Below, piece after piece: positions 16,491-24,061 of a DNA stretch of 46,839 nucleotides. This stretch comes from Lysobacteraceae bacterium. GTDB lineage: Bacteria > Pseudomonadota > Gammaproteobacteria > Xanthomonadales > BQJN01. Made by a program: the position numbers and the translations under genes. The stretch spans positions 1 through 46,839 of the forward strand of contig BQJN01000027.1 in NCBI GenBank assembly GCA_021604725.1. Reading direction: 5' to 3'. The notes under the pieces are model-generated. The model was not told where the DNA came from. It did not search any database and was given only the letters and a program-made list of their open reading frames with translations. Every line of letters starts with the position of its first letter. The first letter of the stretch is position 1.

Positions 16491-17854
16491 TGGACGACCC
16501 CTTACTCCTTTCTCGCATTCAGTTTGCCGCCAATATCAGCTTTCATATCCTGTTCCCTACCATCAATATCGCGCTGGCGTGGCTGCTGGCCTGGTTCAAA
16601 ATACGTTCACACTATAGTCACGACCAGGCCTGGATTGATAGCTATCGGTTTTGCGTCAAGATCTTCGCAGTCACCTTTGCCCTCGGCGTGGTCAGCGGTA
16701 TTACCATGTCATTCCAGTTTGGCACCAACTGGCCGGGCTTTATGACCACCGTAGATACAATTGCCGGGCCATTGCTGGCTGGCGAGGTGTTGACTGCATT
16801 TTTTCTTGAAGCCGGTTTTCTAGGCATCATGCTGTTCGGCCGGCGGCGAGTATCCAATACAGTGCATACAGCCGCCACTATTTTGGTCGCGGTCGGCACT
16901 ACGCTTTCAGCCTTTTGGATCCTGGCTCTGAACTCCTGGATGCATACACCAGATGGCTATGTGCTCGAGGCGGGGAAAATCATCGCGGACGATTGGTGGT
17001 CAATCATTTTTAATCCATCCATGCCGTACCGATTTACCCACATGCTGCTGGCATCAGGATTGACCACAGCCTTCTTCGTCGCTGGACTGGCTGCATACCG
17101 AGTGTTGCGCGGAGATAATTCTGAATCTAATGCATTGGCGCTGCGTACAGCAATTACGCTTGCCGCCGTACTCATTCCGGTGCAGATATTCGTGGGCGAC
17201 CAGCACGGACTGAACACCTTGGAGCACCAACCGGCAAAAATCGCTGCCATGGAAGCGACCTGGCATCGCGAGAGTGCGGCACCACTGGTCTTGTTTGCAT
17301 TGCCAGATGAGCAAGCTCGTGTCAATCGTTACGAAATTTCTATCCCGTACGGTGCCAGCCTGATCCTCACCCATGATCCCCATGGTGAGCTGCCCGGCCT
17401 TGAGGAGTTCAATGGCGATCACCCACCGGTAACCCCAGTATTCTTTGCCTTTCGTACAATGGTGGGATGTGGCGTGTTGATGTTGCTTATCGCCTGGTGG
17501 TGCAAGTTTTCATTGTGGAAAGGCCGAAAACTCACCCTGGCCCAGTTGCGCATACTGGTGGCGACCACTTTCATTGGCTGGATAGCAACGCTCGCTGGTT
17601 GGTACGTGACCGAGATCGGCCGCCAACCCTGGCTGGTGCACGGCCTGTTGAGAACCGAACAAGCCGTGACGACCACTCCGGCCGCGCACATTGGCCTGTC
17701 CCTTGGCTTGTATTTGGCAATCTACGTTGGCCTGGTACTGGCCTACGTTTCAGTGGTGTTTTTGATGGCCAGGCGTGCTGCTTATGGTGATCGCCGAAGA
17801 GAGGCCGATCGCTTGGACAACCCATTTCGCCACCCACAACAGGAGGTAAGCTAA
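16490..17854 (+). CDS. cydA: cytochrome bd-type quinol oxidase subunit I, short-Q-loop (CioA-like)
   Basis: Subunit I carries the haems and the quinol site of the bd oxidase, reducing O2 to water at the inner membrane. The 454-residue protein has His19 in N-I-S-F-H, matching the haem b595 ligand position, a second His in R-F-T-H-M-L-L, and the motif G-R-Q-P-W-L-V-H-G-L-L-R-T near the C-terminus. It is shorter than E. coli CydA (522), because the Q loop is short, as in cyanide-insensitive CioA oxidases. The start at 16490 overlaps the regulator stop; the longer frame from 16397 lies inside the regulator gene and is rejected. It is followed by cydB with a TAATG overlap. Confidence 0.93.
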   Translation: MDDPLLLSRIQFAANISFHILFPTINIALAWLLAWFKIRSHYSHDQAWIDSYRFCVKIFAVTFALGVVSGITMSFQFGTNWPGFMTTVDTIAGPLLAGEVLTAFFLEAGFLGIMLFGRRRVSNTVHTAATILVAVGTTLSAFWILALNSWMHTPDGYVLEAGKIIADDWWSIIFNPSMPYRFTHMLLASGLTTAFFVAGLAAYRVLRGDNSESNALALRTAITLAAVLIPVQIFVGDQHGLNTLEHQPAKIAAMEATWHRESAAPLVLFALPDEQARVNRYEISIPYGASLILTHDPHGELPGLEEFNGDHPPVTPVFFAFRTMVGCGVLMLLIAWWCKFSLWKGRKLTLAQLRILVATTFIGWIATLAGWYVTEIGRQPWLVHGLLRTEQAVTTTPAAHIGLSLGLYLAIYVGLVLAYVSVVFLMARRAAYGDRRREADRLDNPFRHPQQEVS

Positions 17855-18846
17855 TGGAAACGTCACTGCCACTGATTTTCATGGGTTTGATGGGCCTGGC
17901 CATGTTGCTCTATGTGGTCTTGGACGGCTTTGACCTCGGCGTCGGCGCCCTGCTTGGCATTGCTGATGATGCCGACAAGGACACCATGATTGCCTCTATC
18001 GGCCCATTTTGGGACGCCAATGAGACCTGGCTTGTGCTAGGTGTCGGCTTGCTACTGGTTGCCTTCCCGGCGGCGCATGGCCTGATTCTGGGTTCACTCT
18101 ATTTGCCTGTTCTGTTCATGCTGATTGGACTGATCTTGCGCGGCGTGGCATTTGACTTTCGCGTAAAGGCACGCGTCCGTTTCAAGCACCTTTGGGATCG
18201 TGTATTTACTGCCGGCTCCGTACTCGCTGGTTTTTCGCAAGGCTATATGCTGGGCTTGTACATCACAGGGTTTCGCAATACGCCATTGGATCACCTGTTC
18301 GCCATCGTTACCGGTGCCTGTCTGGTTTTTGGCTACGCCTTTTTGGGCTGCGGATGGCTTCTCATCAAGACCAGTGGACGTTTGCAGCGAGACGCCATTG
18401 CCTGGGCCGGTACATGCCTGTTGATGACGGCGGTGGGCGTGGTTGCCATCTCGGCGTTAACGCCACTGGTCAGCGAATGGGTCCGAGACCGCTGGTTCAC
18501 CATGCCTGGCATGTTGGCGCTGATGATCATTCCTTTGGTCACCACTGCTCTGTTCGTCGCGGCGCGCCTGTCCTTGTCCAGCCTGAGAAAGGACCCCGCT
18601 CGGGGCGCCTGGATTCCATTTGCCTGCGCAGTAGGGATTTTCGTTTTGTCCTTTGTCGGTCTGGCCTACAGCCTTTACCCTTACATTGTGGTGGACAAAC
18701 TCACCGTCTGGGATGCTGCAACAAGCACACCAACACTAAAGATCATCGGTGTTGGCGCTGCCATCACCTTGCCGGTGATTGTTGGCTATACCATCTTCGC
18801 CTATCGCGTCTTCTGGGGCAAAGCAAAGGCATTGAGTTACGATTGA
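17854..18846 (+). CDS. cydB: cytochrome bd-type quinol oxidase subunit II (CioB-like)
   Basis: This 330-residue membrane protein is the partner of subunit I. It shows the family start with Y-V-V-L-D-G-F-D-L-G-V-G and F-W-D-A-N-E-T-W-L-V, and about eight or nine membrane segments. A strong AGGAGG at 17841-17846 lies 7 nt before the start, which overlaps the cydA stop. No CydX-like short gene was recognised in the following 140 nt. Confidence 0.93.
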   Translation: METSLPLIFMGLMGLAMLLYVVLDGFDLGVGALLGIADDADKDTMIASIGPFWDANETWLVLGVGLLLVAFPAAHGLILGSLYLPVLFMLIGLILRGVAFDFRVKARVRFKHLWDRVFTAGSVLAGFSQGYMLGLYITGFRNTPLDHLFAIVTGACLVFGYAFLGCGWLLIKTSGRLQRDAIAWAGTCLLMTAVGVVAISALTPLVSEWVRDRWFTMPGMLALMIIPLVTTALFVAARLSLSSLRKDPARGAWIPFACAVGIFVLSFVGLAYSLYPYIVVDKLTVWDAATSTPTLKIIGVGAAITLPVIVGYTIFAYRVFWGKAKALSYD

Positions 18847-18990
18847 GCAAGATCCATTACCCATGCAATCTACAAACGAGCAGCTGAGCATGCATCGGTG
18901 TGCAAACGTTACATTTGCAGCGCAATCAACGTTGCCGCAAGCTGCGGTTCCTGACAGAATCAGTGCACGATTCAGGGGTACACAGATTTA

Positions 18991-20055
18991 ATGGCAAACG
19001 AAAAACCGGTGCCAGACAGCAAATTACTGGCCAAACTGCACCCATTGGACACGATCGCCGCGGAACACCTGGCGACGTTGGTAGAGCATTGTGAAACGGT
19101 CACATTGAAACTCGGCGAGGTGGTCTTCGAGGCGGGCGATGCCACCCCGGTGTTGTTTTATGTTCTAGAGGGCGAGCTCAAGTGCATTCACCCCACCCGT
19201 TCAGATTTTTCCATAGCGTCCGGGTCAGATGCAGCACTGCGACCAGTAAGCAACCTGATTCCAAGGCAATTCACGGCACGAATTGCCTCCGAGACCGCCA
19301 CCATTATGACCATCGACCGCGAGGTGGTTGAGAAAGCACAGGCTTGGAGTCAGATGGCAGAAACTGACAGCAACGCGGCAGTAGAGGTCACCGACCTGTC
19401 TGGTGGCTCGGAAACCACACGTGAATGGATGTTTGGCCTGTTACAGTCGCCGATTTTCAAGGAACTACCGACAACCAGCATCGAGCAGTTTTTTGCCCGT
19501 ATCGAACGGGTCGATGCCAAAGCCGATGACGTGATCATCAAACAAGGCGAGGCAGGCGACTATTACTACATGCTTGCTCATGGCGTAGCAGAAGTGCTGC
19601 GCAAGGTCGGGCCAACGCAATTGCCTATTGCGGAACTGGAATGTGGGGATGCCTTCGGTGAGGAAGCGCTGATTGCAGGGACCCCGAGAAACGCCAGCGT
19701 CCGCATGAAGACAGACGGCACGCTGATGCGTTTGTCAGCCGAAGATTTCAAAGGGCTTCTGGAGCACCCACTGGTACGCTGGGTAACACCGAAGGAAGCC
19801 GCTGCCGCTGCCAAGTCGGGTGCACAATTGCTGGACGTTCGAACCGAGCGCGAACATGGCGTCAAATGCATACGTGGCTCCATGAACATACCGCTCTACA
19901 AACTTAGAAAGCACTCAGACACACTGGACCGCAACGCCGAGTACATCGTCTATTGTGATACCGGTGCACGAAGCTCAGCCGCCGCCTTTCTGCTCGGCGA
20001 ACGCGGATTTAAATCTGCCGCCATCCAGGGCGGGTTATCGGCAATGCTTCGATAG
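18991..20055 (+). CDS. double cyclic-nucleotide-binding domain protein with C-terminal rhodanese
   Basis: This 354-residue cytoplasmic protein has three domains. Residues about 20-125 form a degenerate cNMP-binding (Crp-core) domain. Residues about 155-265 form a second, better preserved one with the phosphate-binding cassette F-G-E-E-A-L-I-A-G-T-P-R-N-A-S-V. Residues about 270-354 form a rhodanese domain with active-site Cys322 in Y-C-D-T-G-A-R-S. There is no helix-turn-helix, so it is not a transcription factor of the Crp type. It could couple a nucleotide signal to sulfur transfer or redox sensing. It lies 144 nt after cydB on the same strand, which suggests but does not prove a respiratory link. 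A GC hairpin (20056-20072) without T-run follows its stop. Confidence 0.82.
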   Translation: MANEKPVPDSKLLAKLHPLDTIAAEHLATLVEHCETVTLKLGEVVFEAGDATPVLFYVLEGELKCIHPTRSDFSIASGSDAALRPVSNLIPRQFTARIASETATIMTIDREVVEKAQAWSQMAETDSNAAVEVTDLSGGSETTREWMFGLLQSPIFKELPTTSIEQFFARIERVDAKADDVIIKQGEAGDYYYMLAHGVAEVLRKVGPTQLPIAELECGDAFGEEALIAGTPRNASVRMKTDGTLMRLSAEDFKGLLEHPLVRWVTPKEAAAAAKSGAQLLDVRTEREHGVKCIRGSMNIPLYKLRKHSDTLDRNAEYIVYCDTGARSSAAAFLLGERGFKSAAIQGGLSAMLR

Positions 20056-20153
20056 GGCGGGCAACGCCCGCCGTAAGGCAATATGAACAGTGAGATCAGG
20101 AGACGAGCATCGCCCGCTTTTTTTCCTTTGAATTCAACGGCTGCAGTCGCAGC

Positions 20154-20226
20154 CCTCACCGGCCCTCTTTGCCTCCTAGTGATCATTTCTTTGTAGCTCG
20201 CGCGCCTGTCAAGAGGGCCAGTGAGG
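20154..20226. repeat. palindromic element, copy A (CCTCACCGGCCCTCTT arms)
   Basis: Arms 20154-20169 and 20211-20226 pair at 15 of 16 positions around a 41-nt interior. The left arm plus interior (about 20141-20200) is about 80% identical by eye to the minus strand of the element at 34554-34690, so this is a dispersed family. Confidence 0.7.
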
Positions 20227-20250
20227 CGAGCACTGCTCGCTTGCGAAGAT

Positions 20251-20434
20251 GGATTCCTGGTCAAGCCAGGAATGACGGAAAGGGCCAACGTTGGATTGGT
20301 ATCGATCGCTCTCGTTTTTAAAGATCGATTCCGGGTCAAGCCCGGAATGACGGGTGTAGTGGGGTCTGCCAGACCTGATGAAGACAAGCAATCGTCCCAA
20401 AAAACGTCATCCCGGGCCTGGACCCGGGATCCAG
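20251..20434. repeat. three REP-like hairpins
   Basis: Hairpins ATTCCTGG/CCAGGAAT (20253-20273), GATTCCGGG/CCCGGAAT (about 20327-20347) and, in the opposite orientation, GTCATCCCGGGCC/GGACCCGGGAT (20405-20434). The first two share the loop TCAAG and the following TGACGG; all three keep ATGACG next to the stem while stem bases co-vary. This resembles widely dispersed proteobacterial palindromic units. Confidence 0.75.
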
Positions 20435-20511
20435 AAGCGCGTAGCGCAGGAATCGAGCGGACTTTGTCGGCCCTCAAGAAAATAACGCTCGCAGCCTCAA
20501 GTAAGCTTTGA

Positions 20512-22035
20512 TCAACCGCTATTGGAAAACTCCGACAGTGGCACCTGATCTGGATGCAGCTCGTTAAGTGGAATGGATATACCGTTTTGCGCGACCACCC
20601 GGGCATGGAAGCGCCGCAGCAACCTTGGCTCAACAACGCCGCAGGAGTGCGCGATCACGCCTACCGCCTTGTGCATATTCTTGGCGTAATGTGCCACACG
20701 TTTGGCCTTGTCCTCTGGCACCAAACCGCGTTGCAGCTCCTTGTCGTGGGTAGTGATTCCGGTGGGACAGGTGTTCTTGTTGCACTGCAGCGCCTGAATA
20801 CAGCCCAGCGCAAACATGAAGCCGCGAGCACTGACAACGAAATCTGCGCCAACGCACAAAGCCCAGGCCACCTCGGTTGGGGTAACGCGCTTGCCAGAGC
20901 AAATCACCCGAATACGGTCACGCACACCATATTTGGTCAATATATCGATGACCATGGGCAGCGACTCGCGAAGCGGCAAGCCCATGTCATCCATCAACGG
21001 CTGCGGTGCGGCACCAGTGCCCCCATCCGCGCTATCGACGGTGATGAAGTCCGGCGCGCTATCGAGGCCACGTTTTTGGATCTCCTTGCAAAGCTCCTCA
21101 ACCCAACCGTAGGCCCCTAACACCGCCTTAAACCCGGTCGGCTTGCCGGTGACATCTCGAATACGGTTGATCATATCCAGCAAGTCGCCCACCGAGTTGA
21201 TATCGGGGTGCCGATTCGGGCTGATTGAATCCTGGCCAACCGGGATGCCACGAATTTGGGCAATGGTCGGAGTGACCTTGCCACCCGGCAATATCCCCCC
21301 CTTGCCTGGCTTTGCGCCCTGACTGAGTTTCAGTTCGAACATGCGTACTTGCTCGTGCGCAGCGACAGCCTTTAACTTTTCGTCGCTAAGGTGTCCTTCC
21401 TCATCACGAACACCGTACTTGGCGGTACCGATCTGGAACACCACATCACAGCCGCCTTCGAGATGATAGGGCGACAAACCGCCTTCCCCGGTATTGAGCC
21501 ATATTCCGGCATGAGCGGCGCCATGCGAAAGGGCCCGAACGGCTGGCGTCGACAGCGCGCCGTAACTCATCGCCGAGATATTGAATAGCGACGCCGTGGT
21601 ATAAGGTTTTCGGCAGCCGGGGCCAACAGTGACCGGGTGCGGGTCAACAGCGTCTTCATCCAGGGTAGGAAACGGGCAGTTGGCGAAGAGCACCGTACCT
21701 TCTGGTCGCAGGTCTCTGGTCGAACCAAAGGCCTGGGTGTTATCGACATTCTTGGCTGCCCTGTAGGCCCAGGAGCGTTGTGCCCTGTTAAACGGCAATT
21801 CCTCGCGGTCCATGGCGAAGAAATACTGACGAAAAAACTCCCCAAGGTGCTCAAAGAAATAACGAAAGCGCCCGATCACCGGATAGTTGCGGCGAATGGT
21901 ATGTTCCTTCTGAGTCCTGTCGACGACATACATGACGATAATCGCCAAGGTCAGACTGCCGACCACAATGATGAAAAGCGCCGACGAAATATTCAGGGTA
22001 CGAATGACCCAGGACTTTAGCTCAACAACATCCAT
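20512..22035 (-). CDS. membrane-anchored FMN-binding glutamate-synthase-like protein
   Basis: This 507-residue protein has one N-terminal membrane segment (about 17-38) followed by a glutamate synthase central/FMN domain: M-S-Y-G-A-L-S near residue 150, G-E-G-G-L-S-P-Y, and D-S-A-D-G-G-T-G-A-A-P. Three cysteines in C-x5-C-x4-C (C-I-Q-A-L-Q-C-N-K-N-T-C) match the 3Fe-4S ligands of GltB. It lacks the glutaminase and GXGXG domains of true GltB, so it is the stand-alone family often annotated as FMN-binding glutamate synthase family protein, whose reaction is not established. It stands alone and converges with the rhodanese gene. Confidence 0.85.
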   Translation of the reverse strand: MDVVELKSWVIRTLNISSALFIIVVGSLTLAIIVMYVVDRTQKEHTIRRNYPVIGRFRYFFEHLGEFFRQYFFAMDREELPFNRAQRSWAYRAAKNVDNTQAFGSTRDLRPEGTVLFANCPFPTLDEDAVDPHPVTVGPGCRKPYTTASLFNISAMSYGALSTPAVRALSHGAAHAGIWLNTGEGGLSPYHLEGGCDVVFQIGTAKYGVRDEEGHLSDEKLKAVAAHEQVRMFELKLSQGAKPGKGGILPGGKVTPTIAQIRGIPVGQDSISPNRHPDINSVGDLLDMINRIRDVTGKPTGFKAVLGAYGWVEELCKEIQKRGLDSAPDFITVDSADGGTGAAPQPLMDDMGLPLRESLPMVIDILTKYGVRDRIRVICSGKRVTPTEVAWALCVGADFVVSARGFMFALGCIQALQCNKNTCPTGITTHDKELQRGLVPEDKAKRVAHYAKNMHKAVGVIAHSCGVVEPRLLRRFHARVVAQNGISIPLNELHPDQVPLSEFSNSG

Positions 22036-22242
22036 TGATATCCCCTCAAGTTTTGCTTAACAGCGTTCGAGTCCCAACAAAATGCAGACCATAGCTGAGT
22101 TTTGGTTTCTTGTGCAGTTGTATGAGGCCCATGTAGGCCACCCAAACAGCAAGAGCGACCGCAGGCCGCCACCATCATTCTCACTTCGCCCAAAGTAAGA
22201 CCTCCCAACGCGAATCTTGATTTCACGACAACGACCTGTAGA

Positions 22243-22271
22243 AACCAAAACGCCCCGACTAGCGGGGCGTT
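22243..22271 (-). terminator. Rho-independent terminator of the cytochrome/amine-oxidase-like operon
   Basis: On minus: AACGCCCCG, loop CTAGT, CGGGGCGTT, then TTGGTTTC. A 9-bp GC-rich stem about 31 nt after the last stop of the operon. Confidence 0.85.
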
Positions 22272-22302
22272 CTGTAACAAAACATTCCGTTGTCGACTCG
22301 GT

Positions 22303-23463
22303 CTACTCGAAACTACCACTGTCGAAAATGACGTCTGTCACTGGACCCCAATCACCGATCGGAACCAGGCGCGGCCCGGCCTTCTTGCAAATCATCATAT
22401 CGACACCGGCCGTATCTTTAACGCCAGCCATGTAGTAGAGAACGATGTCTTCCCCGGCCAGTGATTCGCCGTTGACCAAGGCAGTTTCATCCATTTCACA
22501 GTCACTTAGGAAGTTGTCTGGATTGTCAGCAAACTCACCCGGGTGATACTGAGTCGCCATCAAGTCAACCTCGTGATAATTACTACCTGATTCGTTGTGA
22601 ATCAAATTGTAATCATTGGCAGACGGTTCCAGGCGGTAACCACGACCTGATGCCTGATCAATGACTGACCAAGTCACTGGACCACCCATTGGGCCTCCGG
22701 TTGCGTCGCGCAGGTCGGAGAATTCCGTCGACTGCAGCGTGTCATTCAGAAAAACTTGATCGTTGTCGGAGGTTCCGTCGATATCAAAATCGAGGCGCCA
22801 GTAGTTGTGATGCCAATGGGTAGTGCCTGAACCTGTACCATCGGAGTTGCCAAAGCCAAACAAAAACTCGATGCTGCCATCATCGAAAAAGAAGGCACGT
22901 GATTCATATTTGTACCAGGCCGCAGAATATTGAGTAGACAGGATCAGCTGATTTGCCTCCCATTGAACCGCAACACCTTCGAAGCAATCAGACCCAGGGC
23001 GTCCGGTGGCATAGGGACAATTGAAAACGGGGATGTCCGGATCTTGTGATAGATCACAGGTCGTCTCCACTGGCATAGTTGGCTCCGCCATCACGCCACC
23101 GATGGTTTCATTATCGGCAAGGAAGTTGGAAAGGACATCCTTCCAATCGCGATAACAAGTACTGCTGCTATAGTCAGCAAAAAGCATAGGCGAGTGAGCG
23201 CGTTCAAATACCTGGTAGCCGCCGAAGTAAACTTCACGCAATTCGAGCCCTGAACCGTCCGCAGCAGAGCTGTTTTCCGGTGTGACGAAGCACATTTCCC
23301 AAACTGGAACGCCGTCTTTTGGCCATTGAACGTAGTACTCTTCCGAGCCAGTACAGGTGGCTAATTGCGCGCTGGCAAGAGGCGAGATCAGAAAGAGACC
23401 TCCAAGCAACAGCAATGCCGTCGTGTAGCGCCGCATTGGCGAACGATGGGTTTTACTTTTCAT
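22303..23463 (-). CDS. secreted copper-amine-oxidase-like protein with altered active site
   Basis: A 386-residue exported protein with a signal peptide (about 12-32, S-P-L-A-S-A). From memory of the family, residues about 75-350 align with the catalytic domain of copper amine oxidases: G-L-E-L-R-E-V-Y-F, then L-I-L-S ... W-Y-K-Y ... D-D-G-S-I-E-F, then H-W-H-H-N-Y-W-R-L-D-F-D-I-D-G, then D-L-M-A-T-Q-Y-H-P-G-E-F and D-I-V-L-Y-Y. Tyr184 sits where the topaquinone precursor is, and His216/His218 match the HxH copper ligands. The third ligand His is Asp350, the Asn before the Tyr is Trp183, and the catalytic base is not evident. Enzyme activity is therefore doubtful. The C-terminus ends D-V-I-F-D-S-G-S-F-E. 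It is the last gene of a five-gene operon, 1 nt after the lipoprotein gene. Confidence 0.65.
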   Translation of the reverse strand: MKSKTHRSPMRRYTTALLLLGGLFLISPLASAQLATCTGSEEYYVQWPKDGVPVWEMCFVTPENSSAADGSGLELREVYFGGYQVFERAHSPMLFADYSSSTCYRDWKDVLSNFLADNETIGGVMAEPTMPVETTCDLSQDPDIPVFNCPYATGRPGSDCFEGVAVQWEANQLILSTQYSAAWYKYESRAFFFDDGSIEFLFGFGNSDGTGSGTTHWHHNYWRLDFDIDGTSDNDQVFLNDTLQSTEFSDLRDATGGPMGGPVTWSVIDQASGRGYRLEPSANDYNLIHNESGSNYHEVDLMATQYHPGEFADNPDNFLSDCEMDETALVNGESLAGEDIVLYYMAGVKDTAGVDMMICKKAGPRLVPIGDWGPVTDVIFDSGSFE

Positions 23464-23464
23464 C

Positions 23465-24061
23465 TTAAGAGTCCTCTATCTTGCGATTTTCAGCGTTTCT
23501 AGTTGGGTCGTAATACGGGTGTGCAACCTCGTTGGCGACCAGATTTACGATACTTTGCAATATCAAGTTGTTGTCGGCATTGTCTGTGGCGAACACGTGC
23601 AAACAGCGTGAACCGAGCCCGCATTTAGGATCACCAGGATCAAAATACGTAAATCCACCATGCATGATAACCGAATGATTGGCCATGATGTCGGCCAGCC
23701 GCGGATCTGCCTTCACCAGTTCAAAAGCTTTTTCGGTCTCTTCTGCAGTGGAACCGATATCCACGCCCCAGCTATATTCTTCCAGTTCCATCTGACCGTC
23801 AGCCGAGAACATCCGTCTGAAAGGCAGGGTCTTCTCGTAGTCATAGCCCACCTCATAGACCACTCGGCGTCGCTCTCCGTTCTCTTTGATGACATCGTTC
23901 CAGCGACGAATCAGCACCTCGCCGTCCAAGCCACGCCCGGAAGGATTGACCATTGGGCTCGGAAGATCTGGACTGGAGGCCGTTTCGACCTCAGAAAGGT
24001 CGGGCTGACAGGCTGATGCGAGCAACGCGGTCACAAGCAACAGATGGTTGTGTGACTTCAT
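23465..24061 (-). CDS. lipoprotein, possible small N-terminal domain of a split amine oxidase
   Basis: A 198-residue lipoprotein with lipobox L-A-S-A-C, lipidated Cys18. The start at 24061 overlaps the preceding cytochrome stop (ATGA); the longer frame to 24130 is rejected because the lipoprotein signal begins here. The C-terminal half (E-E-T-E-K-A-F-E-L-V-K-A-D-P-R-L ... R-C-L-H-V-F ... I-V-N-L-V-A-N-E-V) resembles the N3 domain of copper amine oxidases (acidic helix, then beta strands with a V-D-x-V-x-x-E-V-type strand) in order and spacing. The catalytic-domain-like protein is encoded immediately downstream, so the two may be one enzyme family split in two, with this half anchored in a membrane. 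The resemblance is by eye and from memory. Confidence 0.6.
   Translation of the reverse strand: MKSHNHLLLVTALLASACQPDLSEVETASSPDLPSPMVNPSGRGLDGEVLIRRWNDVIKENGERRRVVYEVGYDYEKTLPFRRMFSADGQMELEEYSWGVDIGSTAEETEKAFELVKADPRLADIMANHSVIMHGGFTYFDPGDPKCGLGSRCLHVFATDNADNNLILQSIVNLVANEVAHPYYDPTRNAENRKIEDS

Larger units (their letters stand above)
20056..20511. other. repeat-rich gap between convergent genes
   Basis: No gene is seen in 456 nt. It contains a GGCGGGC/GCCCGCC hairpin (20056-20072), the 20154-20226 palindromic element, and three REP-like hairpins at 20251-20278, 20326-20353 and 20405-20434. The genes on both sides point into this region, so some of these may serve as transcription terminators. 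Confidence 0.6.
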
